Origin: Streptomyces griseorubiginosus
GTDB lineage: Bacteria > Actinomycetota > Actinomycetes > Streptomycetales > Streptomycetaceae
Direction: 5' to 3'
Length of the DNA stretch: 64,000 nt
Assembly (NCBI RefSeq): GCF_001514195.1
Contig: NZ_KQ948736.1
Span: 252,895 to 316,894, forward strand
Part shown: positions 15,997-26,257 of the stretch, in pieces
Layout: each line of letters starts with the position of its first letter
Numbering within the stretch: the stretch's first letter is position 1
Translations under genes and position numbers: made by a program
Notes under the pieces: model-generated
Database searches by the model: none
Seen by the model: the letters and a program-made list of their open reading frames with translations, nothing else
What the model was told of the DNA's origin: nothing

Positions 15997-16770
15997 GTGC
16001 GAAAGATTCATGTCATCGGTATCGGCGCGGGCGACCCCGAGCAGCTGACCCTTCAGGCGGTCCGGGCGCTGCGGAGCACGGACGTGTTCTTCGTCCTGGA
16101 CAAGGGCGAGGTGAAGAGCGACCTGACGCAGCTGCGCCGGGACATGCTGGACACGCACATACCCGAGGGCACCTACCGGGTGGTCGAGGCCCAGGACCCG
16201 GAGCGGGACCGGCGGGCGGGCGGCTCCGCGTACTCCCCCGCCGTCGGGGACTGGCGCAGCGCCCGCGCCGACATCTACGAGCGGCTGATCTCCGAGGAGC
16301 TGGGTGAGGAGGAGAGCGGCGCGTTCCTGGTGTGGGGCGACCCCGCGCTGTACGACAGCACGCTCGGCATCCTGGAGGAGATCCTGGAGCGCGGCTCGGT
16401 GGACTTCGACTACGACGTCGTGCCCGGCATCAGCAGTGTCTCGGCGCTCGTCGCCCGTCACCGCACCGGCCTGAACCGCGTCGCCCGCCCCGTCCAGATC
16501 ACCACCGGCCGGCGTCTCGCGGAGGGGTTCCCGGAGGGCGTGGACGACGTGGTGGTGATGCTCGACGCCCACCAGTCCTTCCGTGCCTACGCCGACCAGG
16601 ACATCGACATCTACTGGGGCGCCTACATAGGCACACCGGACGAGATCCTCGCGTCAGGACCGATCGCCGAGGCCGCCCCCCGGATCGAGCGGCTGCGCGC
16701 CGAGGCCCGGGAGCGCAAGGGCTGGATCATGGACACGTATCTGCTCCGCCGTCATCCGAAGCAGGAGTAG
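15997..16770 (+). CDS. cobF: Precorrin-6A synthase (deacetylating)
   Basis: With the GTG start at VRKIHVIGIGAGDPEQLT the protein has 257 residues, the usual CobF length. IGIGAGDPEQLTLQAVRAL is the N-terminal SAM-binding strand-loop of tetrapyrrole methylases, GAFLVWGDPALYDST the second signature and VVPGISSVSAL the third. CobF methylates C1 of precorrin-5 and releases the extruded acetyl group in the aerobic cobalamin pathway. The frame is open far upstream, but that part is Pro/Arg-rich and made of repeats. cobK, the next step in the pathway, lies about 2.7 kb downstream on the opposite strand. Confidence 0.9.
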   Translation: MRKIHVIGIGAGDPEQLTLQAVRALRSTDVFFVLDKGEVKSDLTQLRRDMLDTHIPEGTYRVVEAQDPERDRRAGGSAYSPAVGDWRSARADIYERLISEELGEEESGAFLVWGDPALYDSTLGILEEILERGSVDFDYDVVPGISSVSALVARHRTGLNRVARPVQITTGRRLAEGFPEGVDDVVVMLDAHQSFRAYADQDIDIYWGAYIGTPDEILASGPIAEAAPRIERLRAEARERKGWIMDTYLLRRHPKQE

Positions 16771-16776
16771 GAATAG

Positions 16777-18978
<2,202 letters not shown>

Positions 18979-19021
18979 AAACCGTGTGCCCGGCGGACCG
19001 CGCGGACGCCATACTCACGGC

Positions 19022-19480
19022 ATGTCCCCCGCCCCCGTCCGTTTCCACGATCCCGGTTCGACGGCCTACGACTTCTGCCGCTCGGCCCTCGTGCGGTGTC
19101 CGCGCTGCGACCGGATCGCCCACTTCGAGCGGACCGGGCGCTGGAAGACGAGCGCGCCCGGGGAAGGGGCGGCTCGGCCGGAGACGCGCGTGATCTGCCG
19201 CTCGTGCGGGCTGGCCCGGACCATGAACGGCTGCTGTCGGCCCCCGCTCTGGCTGCAGGCCGGGACGCGGCACGGGGAGCTGTGGGCGTACGACCTCGCG
19301 CATCTGGACCTGATCCGGCGGTTCGTGGCCGCCTCGCTGCGCGAGCGGGACCCCTGGTACGAGCACGGCCGGAAGATGACCCTCGTCGCCCGGCTGCCCG
19401 TGTGGGTCAAGCGCGCGCGGAACCGCGACGAGGTGCTCCGCACGATCGACCGCATGCGGGCCTCGGTCACGGCGCGTTGA
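19022..19480 (+). CDS. TFIIB-type zinc-ribbon protein of unknown function
   Basis: A 152-residue protein starting at MSPAPVRF. Two CxxC knuckles, VRCPRCDR (about residues 25-30) and VICRSCGLAR (about 61-66), would bind one Zn2+ in a zinc-ribbon; a further CC follows in MNGCCRPPLWLQ. The C-terminal half is helical and rich in Arg (HLDLIRRFVAASLRERDPWYEHGRKMTLVARLPVWVK). Such proteins are common in Streptomyces and have no assigned role; a nucleic-acid or small-protein interaction is possible. Its 3' end overlaps the convergent cobK gene by 14 bp. Confidence 0.7.
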   Translation: MSPAPVRFHDPGSTAYDFCRSALVRCPRCDRIAHFERTGRWKTSAPGEGAARPETRVICRSCGLARTMNGCCRPPLWLQAGTRHGELWAYDLAHLDLIRRFVAASLRERDPWYEHGRKMTLVARLPVWVKRARNRDEVLRTIDRMRASVTAR

Positions 19481-20213
19481 GCTCCAGCCACCGCAGGACT
19501 CCCGCGAGATCCGGTACTTCCGTGACCCCGTCCGGCAGGGGCGGTCGGCGTACGACCACGACGGGCAGGGCCAGTTCGCGGGCGGCGGTGAGCTTGGCGG
19601 CCGTGGCCGCTCCCCCGCTGTCCTTGGTCACCAGGACGTCGATGCGGTGAGCCCGCAGGAGCGCCGACTCGTCCTCCACCGTGAACGGGCCGCGGGCCAG
19701 GAGGACTTCGGTGTGCGGCGGCATCGGCGGCTCGGGCGGCTCCACCGACCGTACGACGAAGTGCAGGCCGGTGAGCGGGGCGAACGCGGCGAGGTCCATC
19801 CGGCCGGTGGTCAGGAACACGCGTCGGCCGAGGCCGGGCAGCGCCGCCGCGGCCTCGTCGAGGGAGTCGACCAGGTGCCAGCGATCCCCCGGACCGGGGT
19901 GCCAGCCGGGGCGGCGCAGCACCAGCGAGGGCACGCCGGTCGCCGCGGCGGCCCGGGCCGCGTTGCCGGTGATGCCGCGGGCGAAGGGATGCGTGGCGTC
20001 GACCAGGGCGTCGACGTGCTCCTCCCGCAGCCACTCGGCGAGCCCCTCCGCCCCGCCGAAGCCCCCCACCCGCACCTCCCCCGCGACCGCCCCCGGCCGC
20101 GCCACCCGCCCCGCGAGGGAGGTGGTGACACGCACCCCCTCCCGGCCCGCGAGCACGGCGGCCAGCTCACGCGCCTCGGTGGTACCGCCGAGAACCAGGA
20201 CGTGGGGGGACAT
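19467..20213 (-). CDS. cobK: Precorrin-6A reductase (CobK/CbiJ)
   Basis: A 248-residue protein starting MSPHVLVLGGTTEARELAAVL, the G-G-T-x-E/D nucleotide-binding opening of the CbiJ/CobK family. Other family blocks are [38 protein letters not shown] and IDVLVTKDSGG. The enzyme reduces the macrocycle of precorrin-6A with NADPH, a step after CobF in aerobic cobalamin synthesis. It is convergent with the zinc-ribbon gene and about 60 bp downstream of the permease gene on the same strand; no SD is obvious. Confidence 0.9.
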   Translation of the reverse strand: MSPHVLVLGGTTEARELAAVLAGREGVRVTTSLAGRVARPGAVAGEVRVGGFGGAEGLAEWLREEHVDALVDATHPFARGITGNAARAAAATGVPSLVLRRPGWHPGPGDRWHLVDSLDEAAAALPGLGRRVFLTTGRMDLAAFAPLTGLHFVVRSVEPPEPPMPPHTEVLLARGPFTVEDESALLRAHRIDVLVTKDSGGAATAAKLTAARELALPVVVVRRPPLPDGVTEVPDLAGVLRWLELNAP

Positions 20214-20275
20214 GACGGCCAGCGTACGAGATGCCACGCTCGCCCCGTGAGACGCACGCTCCGCCCCGGACGAGG

Positions 20276-21049
20276 TCACCGCACCAGCAGCTGCACGGCC
20301 CCCACCACCGTCGCCGCGATCACCAGTCGCTCGAAGAGTCGCTGGTTGATGCGGTTCACCGCCCATTTGCCGATGAACGCGCCCGGCACGACGAACACCA
20401 CGAGGGCGAGGTCGAGCAGCAGCGAGTGGGCGTCGATCAGGCCGAGGCCGACGCTGAAGGGCACCTTGGAGACGTTGACGATGAGGAAGAAGAACGCCGA
20501 CGTACCGAGGAAGCCGAGCTTGCGGAAGCCGGCCGACAGCAGGTACATCGACATCACCGGCCCGCCCGCGTTGGCGACCATGGTGGTGAAACCGCCGAGG
20601 ACACCGTAGGAGCGGGCCTTGACGCGCCCGGCGCGGGTGGCGACCGAGTCGGGTTCCTCCTCCGCGTCGGCCGTGCGGCGCCGCCAGACCGTCACCCCGG
20701 CCATCAGCAGCAGGATCGCGCCGATCGAGGTCCGTACGATCCCGTCGTCCGCCCACTCCAGGAACACGGTGCCCGCGACCACGCCGACCGCGACCGCCGG
20801 GAACAGCCGCCAGAGCGTCGGCCAGTGGGCGTGCCGTCGGTACGTGAGCACCGCGAGCACGTCGCCGGCGATCAGGATCGGCAGCAGCGCGCCCGTGGAG
20901 GCGCGGGCGGGCAGTACGGCGGCGAAGATCGCGAGGCTGACCGTGTTGGCCCCGCTGACGGCCGTCTTGGAGAAGCCTACGAGCAGGGCCGCGGCGGCGA
21001 GCGCGGCGAACTCCCAGCCGGAGATGTGCCAGAGCGTCATCGTGTTCAT
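20276..21049 (-). CDS. TauE/SafE (TSUP) family permease
   Basis: A 257-residue membrane protein with seven to eight hydrophobic segments. The N-terminal ALAAAALLVGFSKTAVSGANTVSL carries the GF-x-K-x-x-x-x-G signature of TSUP transporters, and the matching half-repeat GFTTMVANAGGPVMSMYLL lies in the middle. Members export or import sulfite, sulfonates, sulfolactate and similar small anions. MNTMTLWH offers two ATG starts; the first is used here. Substrate unknown; no sulfur-metabolism gene is adjacent. Confidence 0.85.
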   Translation of the reverse strand: MNTMTLWHISGWEFAALAAAALLVGFSKTAVSGANTVSLAIFAAVLPARASTGALLPILIAGDVLAVLTYRRHAHWPTLWRLFPAVAVGVVAGTVFLEWADDGIVRTSIGAILLLMAGVTVWRRRTADAEEEPDSVATRAGRVKARSYGVLGGFTTMVANAGGPVMSMYLLSAGFRKLGFLGTSAFFFLIVNVSKVPFSVGLGLIDAHSLLLDLALVVFVVPGAFIGKWAVNRINQRLFERLVIAATVVGAVQLLVR

Positions 21050-21234
21050 GCGGAGACCGATGCTAAGTGCAGGTAACCGCCGCGGTAAGTGCCGTCTCGC
21101 CGAGTGGTCCTGTTGCCGGTGCTCCCGCGGAGGCACACCCAGGCCTTCGCGGGCGTGACGGAAGTCCCCGGCGACGTGCTCACACTCCGAGACACCACTG
21201 TTTGCACCAGTACGCCCGGGGCACTCGCGCCTCC

Positions 21235-21492
21235 ATGGAGTGGTTGCGTCGAGCGGCCTGCGTGGGCGAGGACCCCGAGCTGTTCTTCCCCGTGGGCACA
21301 GCGGGGCCCGCCGTGCGCGACATCGCGGCGGCCAAGCAGGTCTGCGCCCGCTGCCCGGTCCGCCCCGAGTGCCTGGAGTGGGCGCTCGGCACCGGGCAGA
21401 CCTCGGGCGTGTGGGGCGGTACCTGCGAGCAGGAACGCGACGCGCTGCTCCGTACCGGCACTGACCATGCCCGAAGGAGGAGCACGGTATGA
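21235..21492 (+). CDS. WhiB-like Fe-S transcription factor (WblE/WhiB2-like)
   Basis: An 85-residue Wbl protein. Four cysteines for a [4Fe-4S] cluster are present: C9 in RAACVGEDPELFFP, then VCARCPVRPEC (CxxC-x5-C). GVWGGT is the conserved beta-turn and the C-terminus (HARRRST) is basic, as needed for contacts near sigma factor region 4 and DNA. The length and ELFFPVGTAGPA phrase are close to WblE/WhiB2-type members. Its last codon overlaps the next gene (ATGA), so it is translationally coupled to a Dps protein, suggesting an oxidative or iron-stress role. Confidence 0.9.
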   Translation: MEWLRRAACVGEDPELFFPVGTAGPAVRDIAAAKQVCARCPVRPECLEWALGTGQTSGVWGGTCEQERDALLRTGTDHARRRSTV

Positions 21493-21968
21493 CTGTGGTG
21501 AAGAGCACCCTGTCCGACTCGGCCCGCGAGACGGCCGGGGAGGCCCTTCAGAGCACCCTGGTGGATCTGATCGGCCTGTCGCTGATCGGCAAGCAGGCGC
21601 ACTGGAACATCGTGGGCCCGCGTTTCCGGTCCATCCATCTGCAACTGGACGAGCTGGTGGCGACGGCGCGCACCTTCTCCGACACCGTGGCGGAGCGCTC
21701 CGCCGCCCTGGGGCTGCCGCCCGACGGCCGTCCGGAGACGATCGCGGCCGCGTACACGCTGCCCGGCTCGAAGAACGGCTGGATCAAGGACGACGAGGTC
21801 GTGCGGCTGGTGGCCGAGACGCTGGAGGCGGCGATCGGCAGGCTGCGCGAGCGCATCGAGGCCACCGAGAAGGCCGACCCGGTCACCCAGGACCTGCTGA
21901 TCGGCATCACGGCCGAGCTGGAGAAGCAGCGCTGGATGTTCGAGGCCGAGAACTGGCCCCGGGACTGA
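21489..21968 (+). CDS. Dps-family ferritin-like DNA-protecting protein
   Basis: A 159-residue four-helix protein. GKQAHWNIVGPRFRSIHLQLDELV holds the Dps signature with the His, Asp and Glu ferroxidase ligands at the dimer interface; DTVAERSAALGLPPDGRPETI follows as in other family members. Dps dodecamers oxidise and store Fe2+ using H2O2 and can protect DNA. The SD GAAGGAGGAG lies nine bases before the ATG inside the wbl gene. It is the central gene of a wbl-dps-DUF3140 unit. Confidence 0.9.
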   Translation: MTVVKSTLSDSARETAGEALQSTLVDLIGLSLIGKQAHWNIVGPRFRSIHLQLDELVATARTFSDTVAERSAALGLPPDGRPETIAAAYTLPGSKNGWIKDDEVVRLVAETLEAAIGRLRERIEATEKADPVTQDLLIGITAELEKQRWMFEAENWPRD

Positions 21969-22013
21969 CCAGCCGCGAGCCGAGCCGCAAGCACCCACGA
22001 AAGGCGCACCGCG

Positions 22014-22340
22014 ATGACCGACGCCCTCGAACTCGACGCGCTCTGGGAGGACTTCCACCGCGCGGTGAACATGACCTCGCAGGAACTGGCCGCCTGGCTG
22101 CGGGTGAGCGACGCCGACGAGTCCGCGGAACCGCTGCCGGAGCACGCCGGTGAGCCGACCGGGCAGCATGTCCTGGCGATCCTCCAGAAGCGGCGCACGG
22201 ACCTGACCGACGAGGACCTCGAGGTGATGTACCAGGTCGTGGAGACCGTCGAGGCCGAGGTCGACGTGGAGAACGAGCCCGAGGACAGCCCGCGCAGGCA
22301 CCGGCTGATGTCCGTGGGACACGATCCCCTCAGGTCGTGA
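22014..22340 (+). CDS. DUF3140 domain protein
   Basis: A 108-residue acidic protein matching DUF3140: LWEDFHRAVNMTSQELAAWLRVSDADES and HVLAILQKRRTDLTDEDLEVMYQVVETV are the conserved blocks. Function is unknown; the fold appears helical with no catalytic motif. It begins 45 bp after dps and is followed by a strong hairpin terminator, so it is probably the last gene of the wbl-dps transcript. DUF3140 proteins are often annotated as DNA-binding in actinomycetes; I see no direct support for that here. Confidence 0.8.
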   Translation: MTDALELDALWEDFHRAVNMTSQELAAWLRVSDADESAEPLPEHAGEPTGQHVLAILQKRRTDLTDEDLEVMYQVVETVEAEVDVENEPEDSPRRHRLMSVGHDPLRS

Positions 22341-22367
22341 CGCACCCGCGGACGCGGTGAGGAACCG

Positions 22368-22428
22368 CGCACACGCGCCCGTGCCCGCCGTACGGGAACT
22401 CCCGACGGCGCACACGGGCGCGTGTGCG
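22368..22428 (+). terminator. Strong stem-loop after DUF3140 gene
   Basis: CGCACACGCGCCCGTG (22368-22383) and CACGGGCGCGTGTGCG (22413-22428) are perfect 16-base complements; inside them CGCCGT and ACGGCG can pair as well. There is no T-run, as is usual for Streptomyces hairpin terminators. Being symmetric it could act in both directions. Confidence 0.7.
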
Positions 22429-22573
22429 TATCCGCGTGCGCACTCCAACCCACCGCGCCGGCAGCCGGGTTGACGCATCCGGCGATCGGCGCCGACATGG
22501 CCGAAGTCGGTCCCTAGCAGCCGGGTCGTCGTGGCACACTGCTCGCACATCCTGTCGAGCAGAGGAGCTGTGT

Positions 22574-23368
22574 GTGACCGGGACCGAGTCGGCCCGACGG
22601 CGGATCGACACGAGCAGGCCGCATCCGGCCCGGGTGTACGACTGGTTCCTCGGCGGCAAGGACAACTACCCCGTCGACGAGGAACTCGGACGGCAGATCA
22701 CCGCCCAGGGCGACGCCCCCCGGCAGGCGCGCGCCAACCGCCGGTTCATGGAACGGGCCACCCGGACCGTCGTACGGGAGGCGGGGATCCGGCAGTTCCT
22801 CGACATCGGCTCCGGCATCCCCACCGAGCCGAACCTGCACCAGATCGCCCAGTCCGCCGTACCGGACGCGCGCATCGTGTACGTCGACAACGACCCGATC
22901 GTCCTGGCCCACGCGGCGGCCCTGCTGCACGGCACGCCGGAGGGGGCGACGCACTACCTCCAGGCCGACGCCCGGGAACCGGAGCGGATCCTCCAAGGGG
23001 CCTCGGCCGTGATCGACTTCGACCAGCCCGTCGCGCTGTCGCTGATCGCGCTGCTGCACTTCGTCTCCGCCGAGGACGGCGCCGAGGAACTGGTGGCCAC
23101 GCTGGTCGACGCACTGGCGCCGGGCAGTTGCCTGGTGCTGTCCGCGATGACGGCGGACTTCGACCCGGAGAAGGTGAACGCGGGCATCGCGGCGTACACG
23201 GCGAAGGGCGTGACCCTGGTGGCGCGTTCGCACGACGAAGTGAGCCGTCTCTTCAAGGGACTGGAGGTGCTGGAGCCGGGGATCGTGTCCCTGTCGCAGT
23301 GGCGCCCCGACGAGCGGGAGGACGGCGAGCCGGTGTCGCTGTACGGGGCCGTCGGCATCAAGCGCTGA
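22574..23368 (+). CDS. DUF574 S-adenosyl-methionine-dependent methyltransferase
   Basis: A 264-residue protein of the Methyltransf_19 (DUF574) family, expanded in Streptomyces. It starts with GTG behind AGAGGAG. HPARVYDWFLGGKDNYPVDEELG is the family N-terminus, FLDIGSGIP the SAM-binding loop (about residues 75-83), and ARIVYVDNDPIVLAHA the second strand with its ribose-binding Asp. The substrate is unknown. A paralogue lies 630 bp downstream beyond a potassium channel gene on the other strand. Confidence 0.9.
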   Translation: MTGTESARRRIDTSRPHPARVYDWFLGGKDNYPVDEELGRQITAQGDAPRQARANRRFMERATRTVVREAGIRQFLDIGSGIPTEPNLHQIAQSAVPDARIVYVDNDPIVLAHAAALLHGTPEGATHYLQADAREPERILQGASAVIDFDQPVALSLIALLHFVSAEDGAEELVATLVDALAPGSCLVLSAMTADFDPEKVNAGIAAYTAKGVTLVARSHDEVSRLFKGLEVLEPGIVSLSQWRPDEREDGEPVSLYGAVGIKR

Positions 23369-23387
23369 CCCCTCCGACGGGCCCGGG

Positions 23388-23843
23388 TCAGTCCTTCTTC
23401 CTCGCCGCTCCCAGCAGTTCCTCCAGCCGGTCGAAGCGCTCGTGGACGGCGTGCAGGGTCTCCGCGCCGAGCTGGTGGGGGCCGTGCCGCCGCTTCTGCT
23501 CCCGTGCCACGAACCAGGTCGCGAGGGCCGCGGTGACCATGCCGTAGGTCGTGATCCCCACGACCATGACGACCGTGCCGACGACCCGGCCCCACCAGGT
23601 CACCGGGAAGAAGTCGCCGTACCCCACGGTGGTCGCCGTCTCGACCGACCACCACAGGGCCTTCGGGTACGAGGTCAGGTTCGCGCCCCGCGCCCCGTCC
23701 TCGGCGGCGACGACCGCCCAGGAACCGAGGAGCATCACGACGAGCAGGACGGCCGTGGCACCGCCCGCCGCCTTCAGATGGAGCGAGCGTCCCTCCCGGC
23801 CGAGCAGCAGCCCGAACGCCCTGGTGAGGAAGCCGGGCAGCAT
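23388..23843 (-). CDS. Two-TM potassium channel
   Basis: A 151-residue ion channel (Ion_trans_2). TM1 is ATAVLLVVMLLGSWAVVAAE; the pore helix and selectivity filter read LWWSVETATTVGYGDFFPVT, with the canonical TVGYGD; TM2 is VVGTVVMVVGITTYGMVTAALATWFV. A 35-residue helical C-terminal tail (LGAETLHAVHERFDRLEELL) may form a tetramerising coiled coil, and there is no RCK domain. It closely resembles KcsA in layout. MLPGF is taken as start rather than the upstream MARGVR. It sits antiparallel between two DUF574 methyltransferase genes. Confidence 0.9.
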   Translation of the reverse strand: MLPGFLTRAFGLLLGREGRSLHLKAAGGATAVLLVVMLLGSWAVVAAEDGARGANLTSYPKALWWSVETATTVGYGDFFPVTWWGRVVGTVVMVVGITTYGMVTAALATWFVAREQKRRHGPHQLGAETLHAVHERFDRLEELLGAARKKD

Positions 23844-23999
23844 GCGCACTCCTCGCGCCAAGGGGTCCGTACCCGGCCAGTGTCGCCGCCTGATCGTCCG
23901 GAGGCATCCCGGACGGGGCGTTCAGGTCGCGGTTTCCGGGACAAGCTGATCATCGGGCGGCACAATGGCGACAACGGCCGCACGAGAAGGAGCACTGTC

Positions 24000-24812
24000 G
24001 TGAGCGAGAGCCACACCCCGTCGGGCGTATCGGCGAGGCTGAACACAGGTGTGGCGCACAACGCGCGTGTGTGGAACTACTGGATCGGCGGCAAGGACAA
24101 CTACGAGGTCGACCAGCGCGTCGGCGACCATGTCGCCGGGATGTTCCCGATCATCCGGGAGATCGCCCGCGCGGACCGCTGGTTCCTGGGCCGCTCGGTG
24201 CGCTTCCTCGCCGAGGAGCAGGGCATCCGGCAGTTCCTCGACATCGGCACCGGGCTGCCGACGGTGGACAACACCCACCAGATCGCGCAGCGCATCGCGC
24301 CCGAGGCGCGGATCGTCTACGTCGACAACGACCCCATCGTGCTCGTCCACGCCCGCACCCTGCTGACCAGCACCCACGAGGGCGTCACCGACTACATCGA
24401 CGCCGACGTCCACGACCCGGCGGCCATCCTGGAACGCGCCTCCCGGACCCTGGACTTCAGCAAGCCGGTCGCGGTGATGATGCTCGGCATCCTCAACTTC
24501 GTCCTCGACACCGACGAGGCCCGCCGGATCGCCCGCGAGGTCATGGCCGCGCTGCCCGCGGGCAGTCATCTCGCCCTGACGCACCCGACGTTCGACGCCG
24601 AGCTGGGCGGCGAGGGCCAGATCCCGGCCATGAAGTTCTGGAACGAGAACGCCACTCCGCCGATCACGGCCCGCAGCGGAGCGGACATCGCCTCCTTCCT
24701 GGAGGGTCTTCAGCTGCTCGAACCGGGCCTGGTCTCCTGCTCCCGGTGGCGTGCCGACTCGGACTCCCCGGCCGTGGTACCGCAGTACGGCGCGGTGGCC
24801 GTGAAAGCCTGA
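24000..24812 (+). CDS. DUF574 S-adenosyl-methionine-dependent methyltransferase, second copy
   Basis: A 270-residue paralogue of the gene at 22.6 kb. The GTG start has GAAGGAG ten bases upstream. HNARVWNYWIGGKDNYEVDQRVG, FLDIGTGLPTVDNTHQIAQ and ARIVYVDNDPIVLVHAR align position for position with the first copy, whereas the C-terminal substrate-side half (AMKFWNENATPPITARSGADIASFLEGL) has diverged. The two probably arose by duplication but act on different targets. It is followed 39 bp later by the glutamine-synthetase-like gene and may be co-transcribed with it. Confidence 0.9.
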   Translation: MSESHTPSGVSARLNTGVAHNARVWNYWIGGKDNYEVDQRVGDHVAGMFPIIREIARADRWFLGRSVRFLAEEQGIRQFLDIGTGLPTVDNTHQIAQRIAPEARIVYVDNDPIVLVHARTLLTSTHEGVTDYIDADVHDPAAILERASRTLDFSKPVAVMMLGILNFVLDTDEARRIAREVMAALPAGSHLALTHPTFDAELGGEGQIPAMKFWNENATPPITARSGADIASFLEGLQLLEPGLVSCSRWRADSDSPAVVPQYGAVAVKA

Positions 24813-24851
24813 CGCGGGACCCGATCCGGCCGAGCCCGTCGTGGAGGACGT

Positions 24852-26255
24852 ATGACCACCCTTGCCGACCCCGTCCCCGGTGGACGTCCCGGTGACGTGG
24901 AGCGGGCGACCGTCCTCGCCGAAGAGCTGTCCGGGAAGGGCGTCCACGGTGTGGTCCTGGCGTACGTCGACACGGCGGGCGTCTGCCGCGTGAAGACGGT
25001 GCCGACGGCCAAGCTGCCCGCCGCGGCCGCCTGGGGTGTGGGCATGTCGCCGGTGTTCGACACCTTCCTGGCGAACGACTCCATCGTCACCACCGACACC
25101 CTGGGCTCCCCCGACGGCGATCTGCGCCTCTACCCCGACCTCGACCGGCTGGTGGCCCTGGCCGGGCAGCCCGGCTGGGCCTGGGCGCCGGTCGACCGGA
25201 TCACCCAGGAGGGCGAGCCGCATCCGGGCTGCTCCCGCACGGTGCTGCGGCGGATCGTCACCGAGGCCGCCGAGCGGCACCGGATCACCTTCAGGGCGGG
25301 CGTCGAGATCGAGTGGGCGGTGGGCCAGGGCCCGGTGGCCGACGGCGAGTTCAGGCCCGCCGCGTGGGGCCCGGCGTACGGCGCCGTCCGTCAGGTCGAG
25401 CTCGGCGACTACACCGCCGACCTGCTGGCGGCCTGCGCCCGGCAGGGCATCGAGGTGGAGCAGCTCCATCCCGAGTACGCCTCCGGGCAGTTCGAGATCT
25501 CCACGAGCGCGCTGGACCCGGTGGCGGCGGCCGACGTCAGTGTGCTCGTCCGCCAGACGATCCGGGCGGTGGCCCAACGGCACGGGCTCGTCGTGTCCTT
25601 CGCACCGGCGGTGTTCGCGGAAGGCGTCGGCAACGGCGGCCATCTCCACCTCTCCGCCTGGCGCGACGGCGTGAACCTGCACTCCGGCGGCACGGGCCGG
25701 TACGGCATGACCGCCGACGCGGAGTCGTTCATCGCCGGTGTGCTCGCCCATCTGCACGCCCTCACCGCCCTGACCGCGCCGAGCCCCGCCAGCTATCTAC
25801 GGCTCAAACCCTCCCAGTGGGCCGGGGTGTTCAGCGTCTGGGGCCGGGAGACCCGGGAGGCGGCCGTCCGGATCGTCACCGGCACGGCGGGCCTGACCGA
25901 CCGGTCCGCGAACCTGGAGCTGAAGCCGGTCGACCTGGCCGCCAACCCGTATCTCGCCTTCACCGGCCTGATCGCCGCAGGTCTCGACGGGCTGACCTCG
26001 GCCATGCCGCTGCCCAGGGAGATCACCGGCGATCCGGCCCTGCTCCCCGCCGACCAGGCCGCCGCGGCGGGCGTACGCCGGCTGCCGACATCGCTGTCCC
26101 AGGCGGTCCGGGCGTTCCGCGCCGACGAACGGCTGCGGGCCGCGCTGGGCCCGGCCCTCGCCGACGCCGTGGTCGCCGTGCGGTTCGGGGAGAGCGACGC
26201 CGTGGCCGACCTGGACGACGAGCAGATCGCGGCGGCGTACCGCTGGAAGTACTGA
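24852..26255 (+). CDS. Glutamine synthetase-like gamma-glutamyl ligase (FluG C-terminal type)
   Basis: A 467-residue GlnA-like enzyme. The beta-grasp N-domain includes GVVLAYVDTAGVCRVKTVP; the catalytic domain has RAGVEIEWAVGQG (metal-binding Glu), VEQLHPEYASGQFEIST, GNGGHLHLSAWRDG (ammonia/ATP-site His) and RSANLELKPVDLAANPYLA. Tyr-adenylylation sequences of true GlnA are absent, and residues around the ammonium pocket differ, so a gamma-glutamyl-amine ligase is more likely than assimilation. The next gene encodes an amidohydrolase. Together they mirror the two halves of fungal FluG. The substrate might be an amine or polyamine, as for Streptomyces GlnA2-GlnA4; this is inference. Confidence 0.85.
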   Translation: MTTLADPVPGGRPGDVERATVLAEELSGKGVHGVVLAYVDTAGVCRVKTVPTAKLPAAAAWGVGMSPVFDTFLANDSIVTTDTLGSPDGDLRLYPDLDRLVALAGQPGWAWAPVDRITQEGEPHPGCSRTVLRRIVTEAAERHRITFRAGVEIEWAVGQGPVADGEFRPAAWGPAYGAVRQVELGDYTADLLAACARQGIEVEQLHPEYASGQFEISTSALDPVAAADVSVLVRQTIRAVAQRHGLVVSFAPAVFAEGVGNGGHLHLSAWRDGVNLHSGGTGRYGMTADAESFIAGVLAHLHALTALTAPSPASYLRLKPSQWAGVFSVWGRETREAAVRIVTGTAGLTDRSANLELKPVDLAANPYLAFTGLIAAGLDGLTSAMPLPREITGDPALLPADQAAAAGVRRLPTSLSQAVRAFRADERLRAALGPALADAVVAVRFGESDAVADLDDEQIAAAYRWKY

Positions 26256-26257
26256 TC

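Noticed and set aside
24852..26255. Housekeeping glutamine synthetase glnA
   Set aside because: The adenylylation-loop Tyr and several ammonium-pocket residues of GlnA are not recognisable, and the amidohydrolase partner points to a FluG-like role.
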